Assembly: GCA_026417655.1 (NCBI GenBank) | Contig: JAOACS010000031.1 | Location: 1-64,000, forward strand | Direction of reading: 5' to 3' | Length of the DNA: 64,000 nucleotides | DNA from: Syntrophobacterales bacterium | GTDB lineage: Bacteria; Desulfobacterota; Syntrophobacteria; Syntrophobacterales; Thermodesulforhabdaceae | Shown: positions 1 to 8,921 of the stretch, piece by piece | How positions within the stretch are numbered: position 1 is the first letter of the stretch | How the letters are laid out: each line of letters opens with the position of its first letter | Translations under genes and position numbers: made by a program | Notes under the pieces: generated by a model | Databases searched by the model: none | Seen by the model: the letters and a program-made list of their open reading frames with translations, nothing else | What the model was told of the DNA's origin: nothing

Positions 1-1
1 T

Positions 2-274
2 TTTATGAAAGATATGGCAGTGCTTGGGATTGAGCAGATATTCACCTCTTATGACAATCCTAAGGGAAATGCTGACACTGAGAGAGTAATGAGAACAATC
101 AAAGAGGAGTTGATTTGGGTTGATGAGTTTAGTAGTTTTGAGGAAGCGAAAGAGAGGATAAGGGAATGGGTAGGATTTTACAATAGGTTTTATGTGCATA
201 GTGCTCTGGATTATTTATCTCCAGAGGAATATGAGATAAAATACTACGAGGGACAGAGAAGAGATGTTGTATAG
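2..274 (+). CDS. IS3-family transposase, C-terminal fragment (cut by window edge)
   Basis: The visible 90 residues are the C-terminal end of an rve/DDE integrase-type transposase. The segment DNPKGNADTERVMRTIKEE carries the glutamate (in TER) that corresponds to the third catalytic residue of the DDE triad. It is followed by the family-typical FxSFEEAKERI and FYNxxxxHSALDYLSPEEY pattern. The frame is open to the left edge, so the start and the first two catalytic aspartates lie outside the window. An IS3-type terminal inverted repeat lies about 26 bases after the stop, which places this as the last gene of the element. Function (transposition) is known for the family; whether this copy is intact cannot be told here. 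Confidence 0.85.
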   Translation, partial: FMKDMAVLGIEQIFTSYDNPKGNADTERVMRTIKEELIWVDEFSSFEEAKERIREWVGFYNRFYVHSALDYLSPEEYEIKYYEGQRRDVV

Positions 275-300
275 GGCTTTACAAATTGAAAGGCTAAAAA

Positions 301-327
301 GTGTCCACACTTTTGGGGTGCAGTACA
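301..327 (+). repeat. Right terminal inverted repeat of the IS3-family element
   Basis: Read on the minus strand from 327, the sequence begins TGTACTGCACCCCAAAAGTG. This is the typical form of IS3-family ends, which begin with TG and carry an ACTG..CCC.AAAAGT core. It lies just downstream of the transposase stop codon, as expected for the right end. The left end and the target-site duplication are outside the window, so the boundary is called from the motif only. Confidence 0.7.
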
Positions 328-618
328 GCTTGAGTGACTATAGCATAGAAAGCTTTTGTATATCCCACTGCTGACAAAAATCTCAGAGAAATTAGAAAAA
401 TGGTTAAAATAATCTCCTTTTATCCATGAGAAACTTCCCAATTTACTTCTTATTCCAAGGATTCTCTTCAAGACAACAGCCATTGGCAACAATTTTAATT
501 TTTCAGGAAAGATGTGAGGGTAGTTAATAAGATCTAATTGTTTTGCGAAGTAATAAAATAATAAGGTAAAATCGATAAAATATGATTTCTCACAGGAGGA
601 TTCAAGGAGCGAAAGGAG
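328..618 (-). pseudogene. Possible gene fragment truncated by the IS element
   Basis: On the minus strand one frame stays open from the stop at 619-621 down past the IS end at 327. Before the IS sequence it encodes about 97 residues, including a stretch PEKLKLLPMAVVLKRILGI, and it then runs into IS sequence and stops at 244. No ATG lies upstream of residue 40 or so, although TTG codons are available. I do not recognise the family. The open frame in AT-rich DNA and its abrupt end at the IS boundary suggest the remnant of a gene interrupted by the insertion, but chance openness is possible. The remaining 618-760 holds no gene that I can see. Confidence 0.25.
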
Positions 619-716
619 TCAAGGCCCCTAAAAATCAAGGCTTTTTTAAAATTAGGGAACCAAGTTTAGATATAAGATGGAATAGCTCATTCCTTAGGAT
701 CGATCCCACAGTCTCT

Positions 717-752
717 ACAAAGGAGCAAGTATGGATAAACCTGCTCCTTTGT
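717..752 (-). terminator. Inverted repeat after the MepA-like gene, possible terminator
   Basis: ACAAAGGAGCA (717-727) and TGCTCCTTTGT (742-752) form a perfect 11-bp stem with a 14-base loop, 9 bases beyond the stop codon of the minus-strand gene. There is no clear U-tract on either strand, so an intrinsic terminator is uncertain; it could instead stabilise the mRNA 3' end. Confidence 0.45.
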
Positions 753-760
753 AAGATATT

Positions 761-2371
761 CTACTTCTTCCTTACCGAGGAGGTTTTCAAGATCGGTGAT
801 ACCTTTGATTTATCCTGCTGTTTAGCCTTGGTGATTACCGTAGTGGGAGAGGACTTCCTTGTTACCTCCATTTTTTTTCCTTTAGCCTGTTGAGAAAGGT
901 TTGTAGCCTTTGATGAGGGCTTATTATTAGACACCTGTTTTGCTTTGACAGCACTACTGGAGGACTTTCCATCAACGGAGACATTCTTTGGAGCTTTTGT
1001 AACCTTGTCATTTTTTGAATTCTGCTGTAGCTTGTCACCAAAGGTTCTATTTAAGGCCACTAGATTGGCGGGTGTAGATTTACGTTGGTTGTTTTTTGAA
1101 ATAATAAGTCTTTGCCCTGGCTTTAGAGTGGTCTTCGGAGAAATCTTGTTAAGGGTTACAACTTCCTTGATGGAAAGATTATACTTTTTAGCAATACTTT
1201 CTAAGGTATCTCCCTTTTTTACAACATGAAATAGAGGAGGGAAAGATGGTTTCGCTTTATTCACAGGCTTAACATTTCCAAACAATTGCTGAGGGGATGG
1301 TTCATTTTTTTTATCCTCCTCCGATCTAATTTGAAAGATAATATTTCGTGTCAATGGAATGTTCAAGATTACATCGTTATGAAGTAGGGCTAGGTTTTCT
1401 CCATTTCGAGATCTCATAAGCATAGCATCAAGACTTAGAGCCAGTTGGACACTTTCAAAATCAAACCCTCTTTTGTAAAAAACTATGGGCATACCAGGTC
1501 TAATTACATCCAACCGTCTTAATTTGTTCCACCTCACAATGTCCTCTAGAGGTATACCCAACTTGGAACTCAAGGCCTCTGGAGTCCCCTCATCTTTAGC
1601 ATAATAGAGCACCTTCTTCGGAAGGAAGCTACTCTGGGCAAGCTCAATCACTCTAATCTGTTGGGGAGATGGGTTCTCAATACGTCCAGCAAGCTCCGAC
1701 CATGGAGCTACAAATCTTATGTGCATATGGTCTCTATGATTAGGCTCATGCCGAACAAAGGTATATTCATATTCCCCCGATCCAGCTTGAAAAACCTTAT
1801 CGAGGAAACTCTTGTCGTATCCCTGAGATAGTGCGTAGTTATACAAAAGACGTTGAATAGATATATCTACAAAAATTCTCTCAACTAAATGGGAGTTCAA
1901 GAGGTGTAATATAAGTGACCAGTTTTTGGGGAGATCAAGGTTTTCTTCATTCATGGGGACTAGGGTATTTAAGGGTTGGTTACCTTTAGCATACATCCCT
2001 ATGTCAACATCTCGACCATTTTGGTGTGATTTATGAACAGGATACCAAGGCCCCCCACCGGGCCTTGAAAAATCGCCTAAATAAATATCGCATGTATCAG
2101 GAAAATCTTGTCTTACGTTTTCTATAGCATCAAGCAGGGCTCCAATTACTTCAGGAGTAGTATATGTGTGTTCTACGGATCTTAGCTGATACCCGCGGAA
2201 TTCTCTAGGAAAGGGTATGCCATTTTCTAGCCTACCTTCAAAGGGATAACCTACAGATCTAGTCATAGCCTCAAGTTTTGGGCAAAGTGGCCATCCTACC
2301 AACCATAGAGAAAAAAGTATGGGTCCCACCATCAATCCGAATAAAAACTTACTATTTACTCGCTTATTCAT
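761..2371 (-). CDS. MepA-like murein endopeptidase (M74) with LysM repeats
   Basis: This is a 536-residue exported protein. Residues 1-35 look like a signal peptide with a long hydrophobic core. The next roughly 200 residues match penicillin-insensitive murein endopeptidase (peptidase M74). The motif SHQNGRDVDIGMY (about residue 115) and the C-terminal DHMHIRF (about residue 214) supply the metal-binding His and Asp residues. Two LysM-like segments follow: one degenerate (about 252-300) and one clear (VVKKGDTLESIAKKYNLS, about 380-425). The last 110 residues are Ser/Lys/Thr-rich and low in complexity. The family cleaves D-Ala-meso-DAP cross-links in periplasmic peptidoglycan, and the LysM parts should anchor it to glycan. 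An AAGGAG site precedes the ATG. E. coli MepA is much shorter and lacks LysM. Confidence 0.85.
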   Translation of the reverse strand: MNKRVNSKFLFGLMVGPILFSLWLVGWPLCPKLEAMTRSVGYPFEGRLENGIPFPREFRGYQLRSVEHTYTTPEVIGALLDAIENVRQDFPDTCDIYLGDFSRPGGGPWYPVHKSHQNGRDVDIGMYAKGNQPLNTLVPMNEENLDLPKNWSLILHLLNSHLVERIFVDISIQRLLYNYALSQGYDKSFLDKVFQAGSGEYEYTFVRHEPNHRDHMHIRFVAPWSELAGRIENPSPQQIRVIELAQSSFLPKKVLYYAKDEGTPEALSSKLGIPLEDIVRWNKLRRLDVIRPGMPIVFYKRGFDFESVQLALSLDAMLMRSRNGENLALLHNDVILNIPLTRNIIFQIRSEEDKKNEPSPQQLFGNVKPVNKAKPSFPPLFHVVKKGDTLESIAKKYNLSIKEVVTLNKISPKTTLKPGQRLIISKNNQRKSTPANLVALNRTFGDKLQQNSKNDKVTKAPKNVSVDGKSSSSAVKAKQVSNNKPSSKATNLSQQAKGKKMEVTRKSSPTTVITKAKQQDKSKVSPILKTSSVRKK

Positions 2372-2682
2372 GGAGTTGACTCCTTTTTTCCAGGTTCAAA
2401 CCTATTTCCGGACAACAACCAAAAATGGTAAGACCCTTCTTGGCTAACGAAAATAATCACCCTTTGTCAACCCCTAAAATAGCATTTATTAATTTTTTTA
2501 AGGATACCCAACTAATATACTAGTATTATCAACATGTTATAAAGCTTACCCACAAGTAGGGCTACAGTTTTTGAAAAACACCATGAGAATTTTATATCAT
2601 CCCTGGCAGCCACAACATCTGCTCAGGGATGACCGTAAAAGACAAAATTGTGATCCAAAGGTTGATCTTCCTAAAATGAGAT
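2372..2682. other. Intergenic region between jag and the MepA-like gene
   Basis: These 311 bases hold no open frame of interest. A TGTCAA at 2465-2470 reads TTGACA on the minus strand, a perfect -35 element that could drive the MepA-like gene, but no good -10 lies at the expected distance. A hairpin at 2598-2631 is listed separately. The rest is AT-rich and featureless to my eye. Confidence 0.5.
2598..2631 (-). terminator. Hairpin downstream of jag, likely terminator
   Basis: CATCCCTG-GCAG (2598-2609) pairs with CTGC-T-CAGGGATG (2619-2631). This gives a 12-bp stem with one bulged base and a 9-base loop, about 50 bases after the jag stop. On the minus strand the stem is followed by ATATAAAATTC, only a weak U-tract. 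Its position at the end of the rpmH-jag operon supports a terminator role. Confidence 0.5.
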
Positions 2683-3348
2683 TTATTGTCCAGTTCGTTT
2701 ACTTTTTACCTTATCCTGTTTGATAGGATAGACGATAATCCGTTTCATCGTGCCTTCGCCTTTACTTTTAGTTCTAACATCTGGGTCATCCTTTAGGGCG
2801 AGATGGATAATCCTTCTTTCACTTGTATTCATCAGGCCGGTGGTAATAGGTTTACCTGTCTTTTTCACCTTTTCTCTTAATTTTTGAGCAAGTTCTCGAA
2901 GACTTTCTTCTCGCCGAGATCGATAATTTTCCGTGTCCACAACGACCGAAATATTCTGTCCCACCTGTTTACTTAGAATTCTGGAAACCAAATATTGGAG
3001 GGAATCCAGGACTTGCCCCTTCTTACCTATAAGAAGTCCAGAACCGTTACTTATGATGTTTAAGTAAACATGATCCTCCCTCAACTCTCCATCTACCACC
3101 ACAGGCAGTTTTACATACCGAAGAATCTCCTCAAGAATTGCCTTGGCCCTCTCCAGAAGAACCTCCGGAGAGGTCTTCTTGGGACGGACCCTAATCTTCG
3201 CCTTTTTAGCCCCTACTATCCCAAAAATACCAGAGGAACCCCTGGAAATAATCTCTATGTCAAGCATTTCTCGGGGAAGTTTTAAGGTTTCACAGGCTAC
3301 CCTGATAGCATCTTCTATAGACTTTTCTTCGATTTCAAGACTGGACAT
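2683..3348 (-). CDS. jag: Jag/KhpB RNA-binding protein
   Basis: A 221-residue protein of the Jag (SpoIIIJ-associated, KhpB) family. The N-terminal Jag_N part begins at SLEIEEKSIEDAIRVAC and includes GSSGIFGIVGAKKAKIRV. It is followed by a KH-like domain with the GLLIGKKGQVLDSLQYL loop (about residues 125-145) and an R3H-type domain ending in RRIIHLALKDDPDVRTKSKG. Such proteins bind RNA and in Gram-positives affect cell-wall growth; the role here is inferred. The start at 3348 is chosen because AAGGAGG sits correctly before it. The frame stays open 28 codons further, to the yidC stop, but that extension does not resemble the family. It is last in the rpmH-rnpA-yidD-yidC-jag set. Confidence 0.93.
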   Translation of the reverse strand: MSSLEIEEKSIEDAIRVACETLKLPREMLDIEIISRGSSGIFGIVGAKKAKIRVRPKKTSPEVLLERAKAILEEILRYVKLPVVVDGELREDHVYLNIISNGSGLLIGKKGQVLDSLQYLVSRILSKQVGQNISVVVDTENYRSRREESLRELAQKLREKVKKTGKPITTGLMNTSERRIIHLALKDDPDVRTKSKGEGTMKRIIVYPIKQDKVKSKRTGQ

Positions 3349-3431
3349 CGCCTCATCCTCCTTCTGGCCTCCACCAGATCCGAAAAAGAAAGGGAGAACA
3401 AACCGATTCGCCTCACAGGCCGGTTTCCACA

Positions 3432-5090
3432 TTATTCTTTCGACGATCGCTCAATCCAATACTGTTGGGCGATCGAAAGAATATTGTTAACAAACCAGTA
3501 GAGCACTAGACCTGAAGGGAAATTTATGAATAACACCGTAAAAACTATTGGCATCAACAGCATTATCTTCTCCTGGCGTGGATCTCCAGGCGATGGACTC
3601 ATCTTCTGTTGGATAAACATTGTCGCTCCCATGAGCAGCGTAAGAACCGGTAGTCCTCCCAAATAGGGAATAGAAAACCCTATATTAAGCCTGTCTGGAG
3701 CTGTAAGATCCGTGATCCAAAGACAGAAGGGTTGGTGTCTTAGTTCCACAGCGCTGTAAAGCATACGGTAGAGCGCAAAAAATATTGGAATCTGAAGCAA
3801 TATGGGAAGACATCCTCCCATTGGATTAACTTTATAAGTTCTGTAAAGATTCATTAGTTCTTGATTGAGTTTTTCCCTATCGTCTTTGTATTTTTCCCGA
3901 ATCTGGTTAATGAGAGGCTGAATTTGTTTCATTTTTTTCATGGACTGATAACTCTTATCCGTAAGTGGCCAACAAACAAGCTTTACAACAATTGTAAGGA
4001 TAATAATAGCTACACCATAATTGTGGGTAAAAGAATAGAGCCATTTTAGAAGATATAAAAGTGGCTTAGCAAGAAATCCAACCCATCCATAATCAATGGA
4101 TGCTACAAGTTTATAACCCGATTTCTTCAGTTCACTCATCTCCTTGGGACCAGTATAAAACTTGAACTTCCATACCTTATCCTCCTGCGGCTTTAGATTA
4201 AAAGATTCTGAAAGATAAACAAGTTGCACCACAGAGTCTTTATCGTCTACAATCCTCCCTACAATCTGATACTTTTCATCGGTTTCAGGAATAAGCGCCT
4301 GTAGGAAGTAATTATTCTGATACCCTATCCAGTCCACAGGCGCCGATACTGTTTTCATCTCCTTCTTGAGTTCCTTCATATCTAACGCATTAAAAGACTT
4401 ATTCCCATAATAGGCAAGCTGAGATATGTTATAGGAAGGTTCATCCTTTTGGTAAGGCATAAAGTAGAAGCTCAAACCAATACGATCCTCAATAGGTTCG
4501 CTGGAGATGTTTTTTACTCTGACCTCCATATCAGCCATGTAAGTGTTCGATCTCCAAAGATAGGTCTTTTCAATTAGCACCTTTTCGCCCACTAGAGCAT
4601 AAAATTTTACCGACCTTTCTTCCCCATCCTTAAGAATAATCTCCCTTTCGCTAGGCCCCTTATAGGAATGGGTGGCAAGATAAAGTTTTTGATTCTTTAA
4701 TAGATCAACCGAGCCGGGAAAATACCCCAGGGGCTGAACTGAAATAAGCTCCATAGGAGGAGCATCCTTTCCTAGAAAGGCCCTATAACGCAAAAGTTTA
4801 ATGGATGAAATCCTAGCTCCCCTATCCACTATCTCAGCTTCGTATATTGGAGTCTTTACAATCCACTTTTCCATCTTTGGTGCCGCTTCAGTAAAGGGTC
4901 TTATAGAAGTGGTATCGCCTGGGGGAAAATTATCAAGAGAGGGCTTTTCTGGAAGTTTTTTCTGATCCGTAGATTCAACGCTTTTTGACTCCTTAGACGG
5001 TTGTTGAGGCTGATAAGGGGTAAAATAGTATTCCCAAAAAAGTAAAACTAAGACTGAGAGTATCAAGGCAAGAAGTGCTCTTTTTTCCAT
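3432..5090 (-). CDS. yidC: Membrane protein insertase YidC
   Basis: A 552-residue Oxa1/YidC insertase of the Gram-negative type, with an N-terminal membrane anchor ([19 protein letters not shown]). A proline/lysine-rich linker and a large periplasmic domain (about residues 75-340) follow. The conserved core begins near [20 protein letters not shown], with later membrane segments around [14 protein letters not shown] and [22 protein letters not shown]. It inserts membrane proteins alone or with SecYEG. The start overlaps the end of yidD by 28 bases, indicating co-transcription. The length is normal for a proteobacterial YidC. Confidence 0.97.
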   Translation of the reverse strand: MEKRALLALILSVLVLLFWEYYFTPYQPQQPSKESKSVESTDQKKLPEKPSLDNFPPGDTTSIRPFTEAAPKMEKWIVKTPIYEAEIVDRGARISSIKLLRYRAFLGKDAPPMELISVQPLGYFPGSVDLLKNQKLYLATHSYKGPSEREIILKDGEERSVKFYALVGEKVLIEKTYLWRSNTYMADMEVRVKNISSEPIEDRIGLSFYFMPYQKDEPSYNISQLAYYGNKSFNALDMKELKKEMKTVSAPVDWIGYQNNYFLQALIPETDEKYQIVGRIVDDKDSVVQLVYLSESFNLKPQEDKVWKFKFYTGPKEMSELKKSGYKLVASIDYGWVGFLAKPLLYLLKWLYSFTHNYGVAIIILTIVVKLVCWPLTDKSYQSMKKMKQIQPLINQIREKYKDDREKLNQELMNLYRTYKVNPMGGCLPILLQIPIFFALYRMLYSAVELRHQPFCLWITDLTAPDRLNIGFSIPYLGGLPVLTLLMGATMFIQQKMSPSPGDPRQEKIMLLMPIVFTVLFINFPSGLVLYWFVNNILSIAQQYWIERSSKE

Positions 5091-5374
5091 TTTCTTTCTC
5101 CGATAATATTCAATTCCAATGATTCAGGAAGGGGATCATATCCGCCAGGATGCCAGGGATGACATCTCATTAATCGAAAAACTGAGAGCATAAGTCCCTT
5201 CAAAAAACCATATCTAAGAAATGCCTGTAGGGCATACTCAGAACAGCTGGGGTAGAACCTACATACTCCACGGCTTCCCAAAACTGGTGAAAGGATAATT
5301 CTATATCCGTAAATAAGAAATTTTACTCCATTAACCATCAAGTCGTTCAATTTCCCTAGTATATTCGACCACAC
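5063..5374 (-). CDS. yidD: Membrane protein insertion efficiency factor YidD
   Basis: A 103-residue YidD-family protein with the diagnostic core [19 protein letters not shown] and the later [15 protein letters not shown]. It is an amphipathic peripheral inner-membrane protein that assists YidC-dependent insertion. It overlaps rnpA upstream by 19 bases and yidC downstream by 28. The GTG at 5374 has a GAGGAGC site about 11 bases ahead. An ATG at 5338 (MVNGVKFL) would give a protein closer to the usual length, so the exact start is uncertain. Confidence 0.93.
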   Translation of the reverse strand: MWSNILGKLNDLMVNGVKFLIYGYRIILSPVLGSRGVCRFYPSCSEYALQAFLRYGFLKGLMLSVFRLMRCHPWHPGGYDPLPESLELNIIGERKWKKEHFLP

Positions 5375-5697
5375 AAGCTCTCTAGCTCCTCAAAGGTTCC
5401 TCTGCAGCTTTTTAGATTCATTCCAGGCAACACTACTACCACGATATCCTTGGGAGGAGAAGAGAGAAGATCTTTATGGAGTCGGAACCATTCTCTAACA
5501 CAGCGCTTCACACGGTTCCGCTCCACTGCTTTTTTGTAATACTTTTTCGGGACTATCAAACCAAGTCTTGAGACCGAAAGCCCGTTAGGCATGTAATTTA
5601 TGATGAAAAAACGTCCTTTGATTCTCTTACCTCTCGATTTTACAAGCTCATAGGATCTACTATTACGTAATCTCTCATAGGGCTTAAATGTGTTCAT
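5356..5697 (-). CDS. rnpA: Ribonuclease P protein component
   Basis: A 113-residue basic protein of the RnpA family. It contains the signature [19 protein letters not shown] (about residues 53-71), which contacts the catalytic RNA, and an N-terminal [20 protein letters not shown] typical of the leader-binding face. It helps RNase P RNA remove tRNA 5' leaders. It lies six bases after the rpmH stop and overlaps yidD, the usual bacterial arrangement. The RNase P RNA gene itself is not in the window. Confidence 0.96.
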   Translation of the reverse strand: MNTFKPYERLRNSRSYELVKSRGKRIKGRFFIINYMPNGLSVSRLGLIVPKKYYKKAVERNRVKRCVREWFRLHKDLLSSPPKDIVVVVLPGMNLKSCRGTFEELESLCGRIY

Positions 5698-5703
5698 ACT
5701 ATT

Positions 5704-5838
5704 CTACACTGCAAGTCTCTTCCGCCCTTTTGCTCTACGTCTCTTGATAACCTTTCGCCCTCCCTTAGTCGACATTCTGACGAGAAACCCATGGGTTCTC
5801 TTCCTTCGAATATTGCTCGGCTGAAATGTCCTTTTCAT
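5704..5838 (-). CDS. rpmH: 50S ribosomal protein L34
   Basis: A 44-residue, highly basic protein beginning [18 protein letters not shown] and ending [13 protein letters not shown], a full-length match to bacterial L34. It is first in the rpmH-rnpA-yidD-yidC-jag operon and lies directly behind a TTGACA/TATACA promoter. It was found by reading the gap upstream of rnpA on the minus strand. Confidence 0.97.
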   Translation of the reverse strand: MKRTFQPSNIRRKRTHGFLVRMSTKGGRKVIKRRRAKGRKRLAV

Positions 5839-5895
5839 AACTCAGACCCCTTTCTAAACGATATATTCCCCTATCTAAAGCATCGACACGTGCTG

Positions 5896-5923
5896 TGTAT
5901 AGAAAATCTCTTACCATTGTCAA
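5896..5923 (-). promoter_or_regulatory. Sigma70-type promoter of the rpmH operon
   Basis: On the minus strand a perfect -35 TTGACA (5918-5923) is followed after 16 bases by -10 TATACA (5896-5901). The initiation point would lie about 50 bases before the rpmH ATG. It is the strongest promoter match I saw in the window. Confidence 0.75.
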
Positions 5924-5939
5924 GAACCAAGGAGCCCCC

Positions 5940-7523
5940 TTAGGATTTACCCTTTTCGTCCTTATACATCTTATAGGTAATACTATCCACTAGGGCTTGC
6001 CAGCTGGCCTCAAGAATGTCGTGGGATACCCCAACCGTTCCCCATTGGTCAACACCGTCCGTAGATTCAATGAGAACCCGCACCTTAGCAGCAGTCCCAG
6101 AGCGACCGGGAAGAACCCTAACCTTGTAATCTAAAAGTGACATCGTCTTGAGTTGAGGATAAAATCTCTCAAGAGCCTTTCTTAGGGCGTTATCAAGGGC
6201 GTTGACGGGACCATTCCCCAAAGCCGCCGTATGCTCTACCTTCCCTCCTACCCTAACCTGAATGGTCGCTTCAGCGACAGGACTTCCATCCTCTTGAAGT
6301 TTCTGATCAATTACCCTAAAACCTATAAGTTCAAAATATTTCTTGGATCTCCCCATCGCCTTGTTTATAAGAAGCTCAAGACTTGCTTCCGCAGCCTCGA
6401 ATTGATACCCCTCCAATTCCAACTGCTTAATCATTTCCACAACTTCCATGGCGACAGGGTCGTCTCTAGAAATTTTTATACCAAACTCATCAGCCTTCCA
6501 TTTAATTGTTGCACGACCAGAAACTTCTGATACGAGGATCCTTCGTTTATTACCTACCAACTCCGGTTCTATATGCTCGTAGGTTCTAGGATTGCGTTCG
6601 ACAGCACTAATGTGAACTCCTCCCTTGTGAGCAAAGGCGCTCCGCCCAACAAAGGGCTGATGTTTATTCGAAGCAAGATTTGCAAGTTCAAGTATGTAAC
6701 GGCTTACATGTCTTAGTTTCCTTAAATTTTCTCTAGGTATACACTCAATCCCCATTTTAAGGCAAAGGTTGGGAATAATGGAAACAAGGTTCGCATTTCC
6801 ACAACGTTCTCCCACTCCATTCATTGTTCCTTGGACGTGTCTAACACCCCGCCTTACAGCCTCAATAGAATTAGCCACAGCAGTGTCGGAATCATTGTGG
6901 GCATGAATACCTAGCACCATATCGGGAAAACGTTGTCTTACAACCTCAACAATCTCGCCTATTTCATGAGGAAGTGAACCACCATTTGTGTCGCAGAGCA
7001 CTAAGACATCTGCGCCTCCATCCTTTGCCGCTTGAAGGGTGGAAAGGGCGTACTCCATATTGTCCTTGAAACCATCAAAGAAGTGTTCCGCGTCGTAAAT
7101 CACCTCTGCCACGTTCTGCTTTAGGTAGGCAACACTGTCCCGAATAAGAGCAAGATTTCGCTCAGGGGTTGTGTTAAGAGCATCCTTTACATGAAGTGTC
7201 CAGCTTTTTCCAAAAATTGTGACAGTCTTGGTCTTAGCTCTTATAAGTGCTCTTAGGTTCTTATCGTTTTCGGCAGATACGTCCTTATGATGGGTAGAGC
7301 CAAAGGCTGTTATAATAGAATTTTTAATGTTGTAGTTTCTTATCTCTTCGAAGAATTGGGTATCCTTCGGATTCGCTTCAGGCCAGCCACCCTCGATGTA
7401 ATGAATGCCAAGTTCATCAAGCTTAAGGGCGACCCTAATTTTATCTTCTAAGGTGAGAGAAAAATCCTCACCCTGGGTGCCATCCCTCAAAGTTGTATCG
7501 TATAAAACCACCCCTTCTCTCAT
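5940..7523 (-). CDS. cimA: (R)-citramalate synthase CimA
   Basis: A 527-residue enzyme of the DRE-TIM metallolyase family. The N-terminal [20 protein letters not shown] carries the divalent-metal and catalytic Arg/Asp motif. [13 protein letters not shown] supplies metal-binding His residues, and [16 protein letters not shown] completes the barrel. The C-terminal 130 residues form a LeuA-type dimerisation/allosteric domain. The sequence resembles CimA ([21 protein letters not shown]) rather than LeuA or homocitrate synthase. It would condense pyruvate and acetyl-CoA to citramalate, giving threonine-independent isoleucine synthesis. It overlaps lysC by 4 bases, so the two are translationally coupled and both supply aspartate-family or branched-chain amino acids. 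Confidence 0.92.
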   Translation of the reverse strand: MREGVVLYDTTLRDGTQGEDFSLTLEDKIRVALKLDELGIHYIEGGWPEANPKDTQFFEEIRNYNIKNSIITAFGSTHHKDVSAENDKNLRALIRAKTKTVTIFGKSWTLHVKDALNTTPERNLALIRDSVAYLKQNVAEVIYDAEHFFDGFKDNMEYALSTLQAAKDGGADVLVLCDTNGGSLPHEIGEIVEVVRQRFPDMVLGIHAHNDSDTAVANSIEAVRRGVRHVQGTMNGVGERCGNANLVSIIPNLCLKMGIECIPRENLRKLRHVSRYILELANLASNKHQPFVGRSAFAHKGGVHISAVERNPRTYEHIEPELVGNKRRILVSEVSGRATIKWKADEFGIKISRDDPVAMEVVEMIKQLELEGYQFEAAEASLELLINKAMGRSKKYFELIGFRVIDQKLQEDGSPVAEATIQVRVGGKVEHTAALGNGPVNALDNALRKALERFYPQLKTMSLLDYKVRVLPGRSGTAAKVRVLIESTDGVDQWGTVGVSHDILEASWQALVDSITYKMYKDEKGKS

Positions 7524-8794
7524 CTAACGACCTCTTTCGGTAAAATTTCTTCCTTAACTTGGAAAACTCCGTTAGGATCCTTATCAAGCTCAAAGGCGTC
7601 ATGTAACACTCTAACGGCAAGTTCCGTATATTTAGAATCAATCACACAGGAGATCTTTATCTCAGAGGTGCTAATCATTTGAATATTGATATTCTGAGCC
7701 GCAAGAGCTGAAAACATCTTCTCTGCAACACCACAATGGCTTCTCATCCCAAGACCTACGATTGAAACCTTGGATATCTGATTATCCCCATGAACCTTCC
7801 CGGCACCAATCTTATTAGATATGCTTTGGACTATTTCTATCGTTTCGTTATACTTATCCTCTGGAACCGTAAATGATATGCTAGCTCTTCCAGGAATGCC
7901 GCTACTTCCCTGAATAATCATATCCACATTAATACCGGCATCAGCAAGAGGTCTAAATATTGCCGCCGCCATTCCTGGAACATCGGGAACATCATTTATT
8001 GTAACTCGAGCAACATTTTTAGTGTATGTAACCCCAGAAACTACAACCCTTTCCATATCTTCATCCTCCTTGGTAACAAGCGTGCCGGGGACGTCTTTAA
8101 AAGATGAGGCAACATAGATTGGAACTCCATATTTCATTCCAAATTCAACAGAGCGAAAATGAAGAACCTTAGCCCCAAGACTCGCCATCTCGAGCATTTC
8201 CTCATAACTTATCTTCTTAAGCTTTCTTGCCTTCTTATAGATTGATGGATCGGTGGTATAAACACCATCAACATCAGTATAGATCTCACACCGATCAGCC
8301 TTAATAGCAGCAGCAATAGCAACAGCTGTCGTATCTGATCCTCCACGACCAAGGGTAGTAATATTTCCTTCAGGATCTACTCCCTGAAAACCTGCAACAG
8401 CTACTATTCTGCCCCGTTTAAGGTGATTCATTATAGCCTCTGTATTTATTGAGCTTATCCTGGCATTCCCATAATGATCATCGGTAAGAATGCCAGCCTG
8501 ATAGCCTGTCATAGAAATAGCATCATAACCTCGATCTTTAACCGCCATGCAGAAAAGGGCAATAGTAATTTGCTCACCTGTGGAGACAAGCATATCTAGT
8601 TCTCTCGGATCGGGGTTTGGGCTCATCTCTCTCCCAAGTTGAATAAGTCTATCTGTATCGCCTGCTCTGGCGGAAAGAACTACTACAACATCATGCCCTT
8701 CCCTCTTTGCTCTTATAACACGTTCCGCTACCGACCTGATTCGCTCGATATCTGCAACCGACGTTCCACCATATTTCTGGACAATAAGCGCCAT
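7520..8794 (-). CDS. lysC: Aspartate kinase
   Basis: A 424-residue monofunctional aspartokinase. The kinase domain opens with [16 protein letters not shown], contains [17 protein letters not shown] and [10 protein letters not shown], and ends near residue 245. Two ACT domains follow (about 265-335 and 345-410; [20 protein letters not shown] is the first effector-site helix), which normally bind lysine and/or threonine. It phosphorylates aspartate, the first step to lysine, methionine, threonine and diaminopimelate. An excellent GGGAGGAGG site precedes the ATG. It is first in a two-gene unit with cimA. There is no lysine riboswitch in the 127 bases upstream. Confidence 0.96.
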   Translation of the reverse strand: MALIVQKYGGTSVADIERIRSVAERVIRAKREGHDVVVVLSARAGDTDRLIQLGREMSPNPDPRELDMLVSTGEQITIALFCMAVKDRGYDAISMTGYQAGILTDDHYGNARISSINTEAIMNHLKRGRIVAVAGFQGVDPEGNITTLGRGGSDTTAVAIAAAIKADRCEIYTDVDGVYTTDPSIYKKARKLKKISYEEMLEMASLGAKVLHFRSVEFGMKYGVPIYVASSFKDVPGTLVTKEDEDMERVVVSGVTYTKNVARVTINDVPDVPGMAAAIFRPLADAGINVDMIIQGSSGIPGRASISFTVPEDKYNETIEIVQSISNKIGAGKVHGDNQISKVSIVGLGMRSHCGVAEKMFSALAAQNINIQMISTSEIKISCVIDSKYTELAVRVLHDAFELDKDPNGVFQVKEEILPKEVVR

Positions 8795-8921
8795 CTAAAA
8801 CCTCCTCCCGGATAACTTTGCATTCCGGTAGATAGTTTTAACACCGGAGTAAAGCGATTGAGTATCACAACTCTAGAAATAATGGTAGAAATTTTTGTGG
8901 GCTTGGGAAGAGAAATCTATT

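Larger units (their letters stand above)
1..327 (+). mobile_element. IS3-family insertion sequence, right part
   Basis: This interval combines the transposase C-terminus and the terminal inverted repeat ending at 327. It is the only mobile element recognised in the window. The left part is outside the window. Confidence 0.75.

Noticed and set aside
582-893. Plus-strand open frame of about 100 codons
   Set aside because: It overlaps the 3' end of the MepA-like gene on the other strand and has no resemblance to a protein.
8795-8921. Lysine riboswitch before lysC
   Set aside because: The gap is 127 bases and no lysine-riboswitch core is visible.
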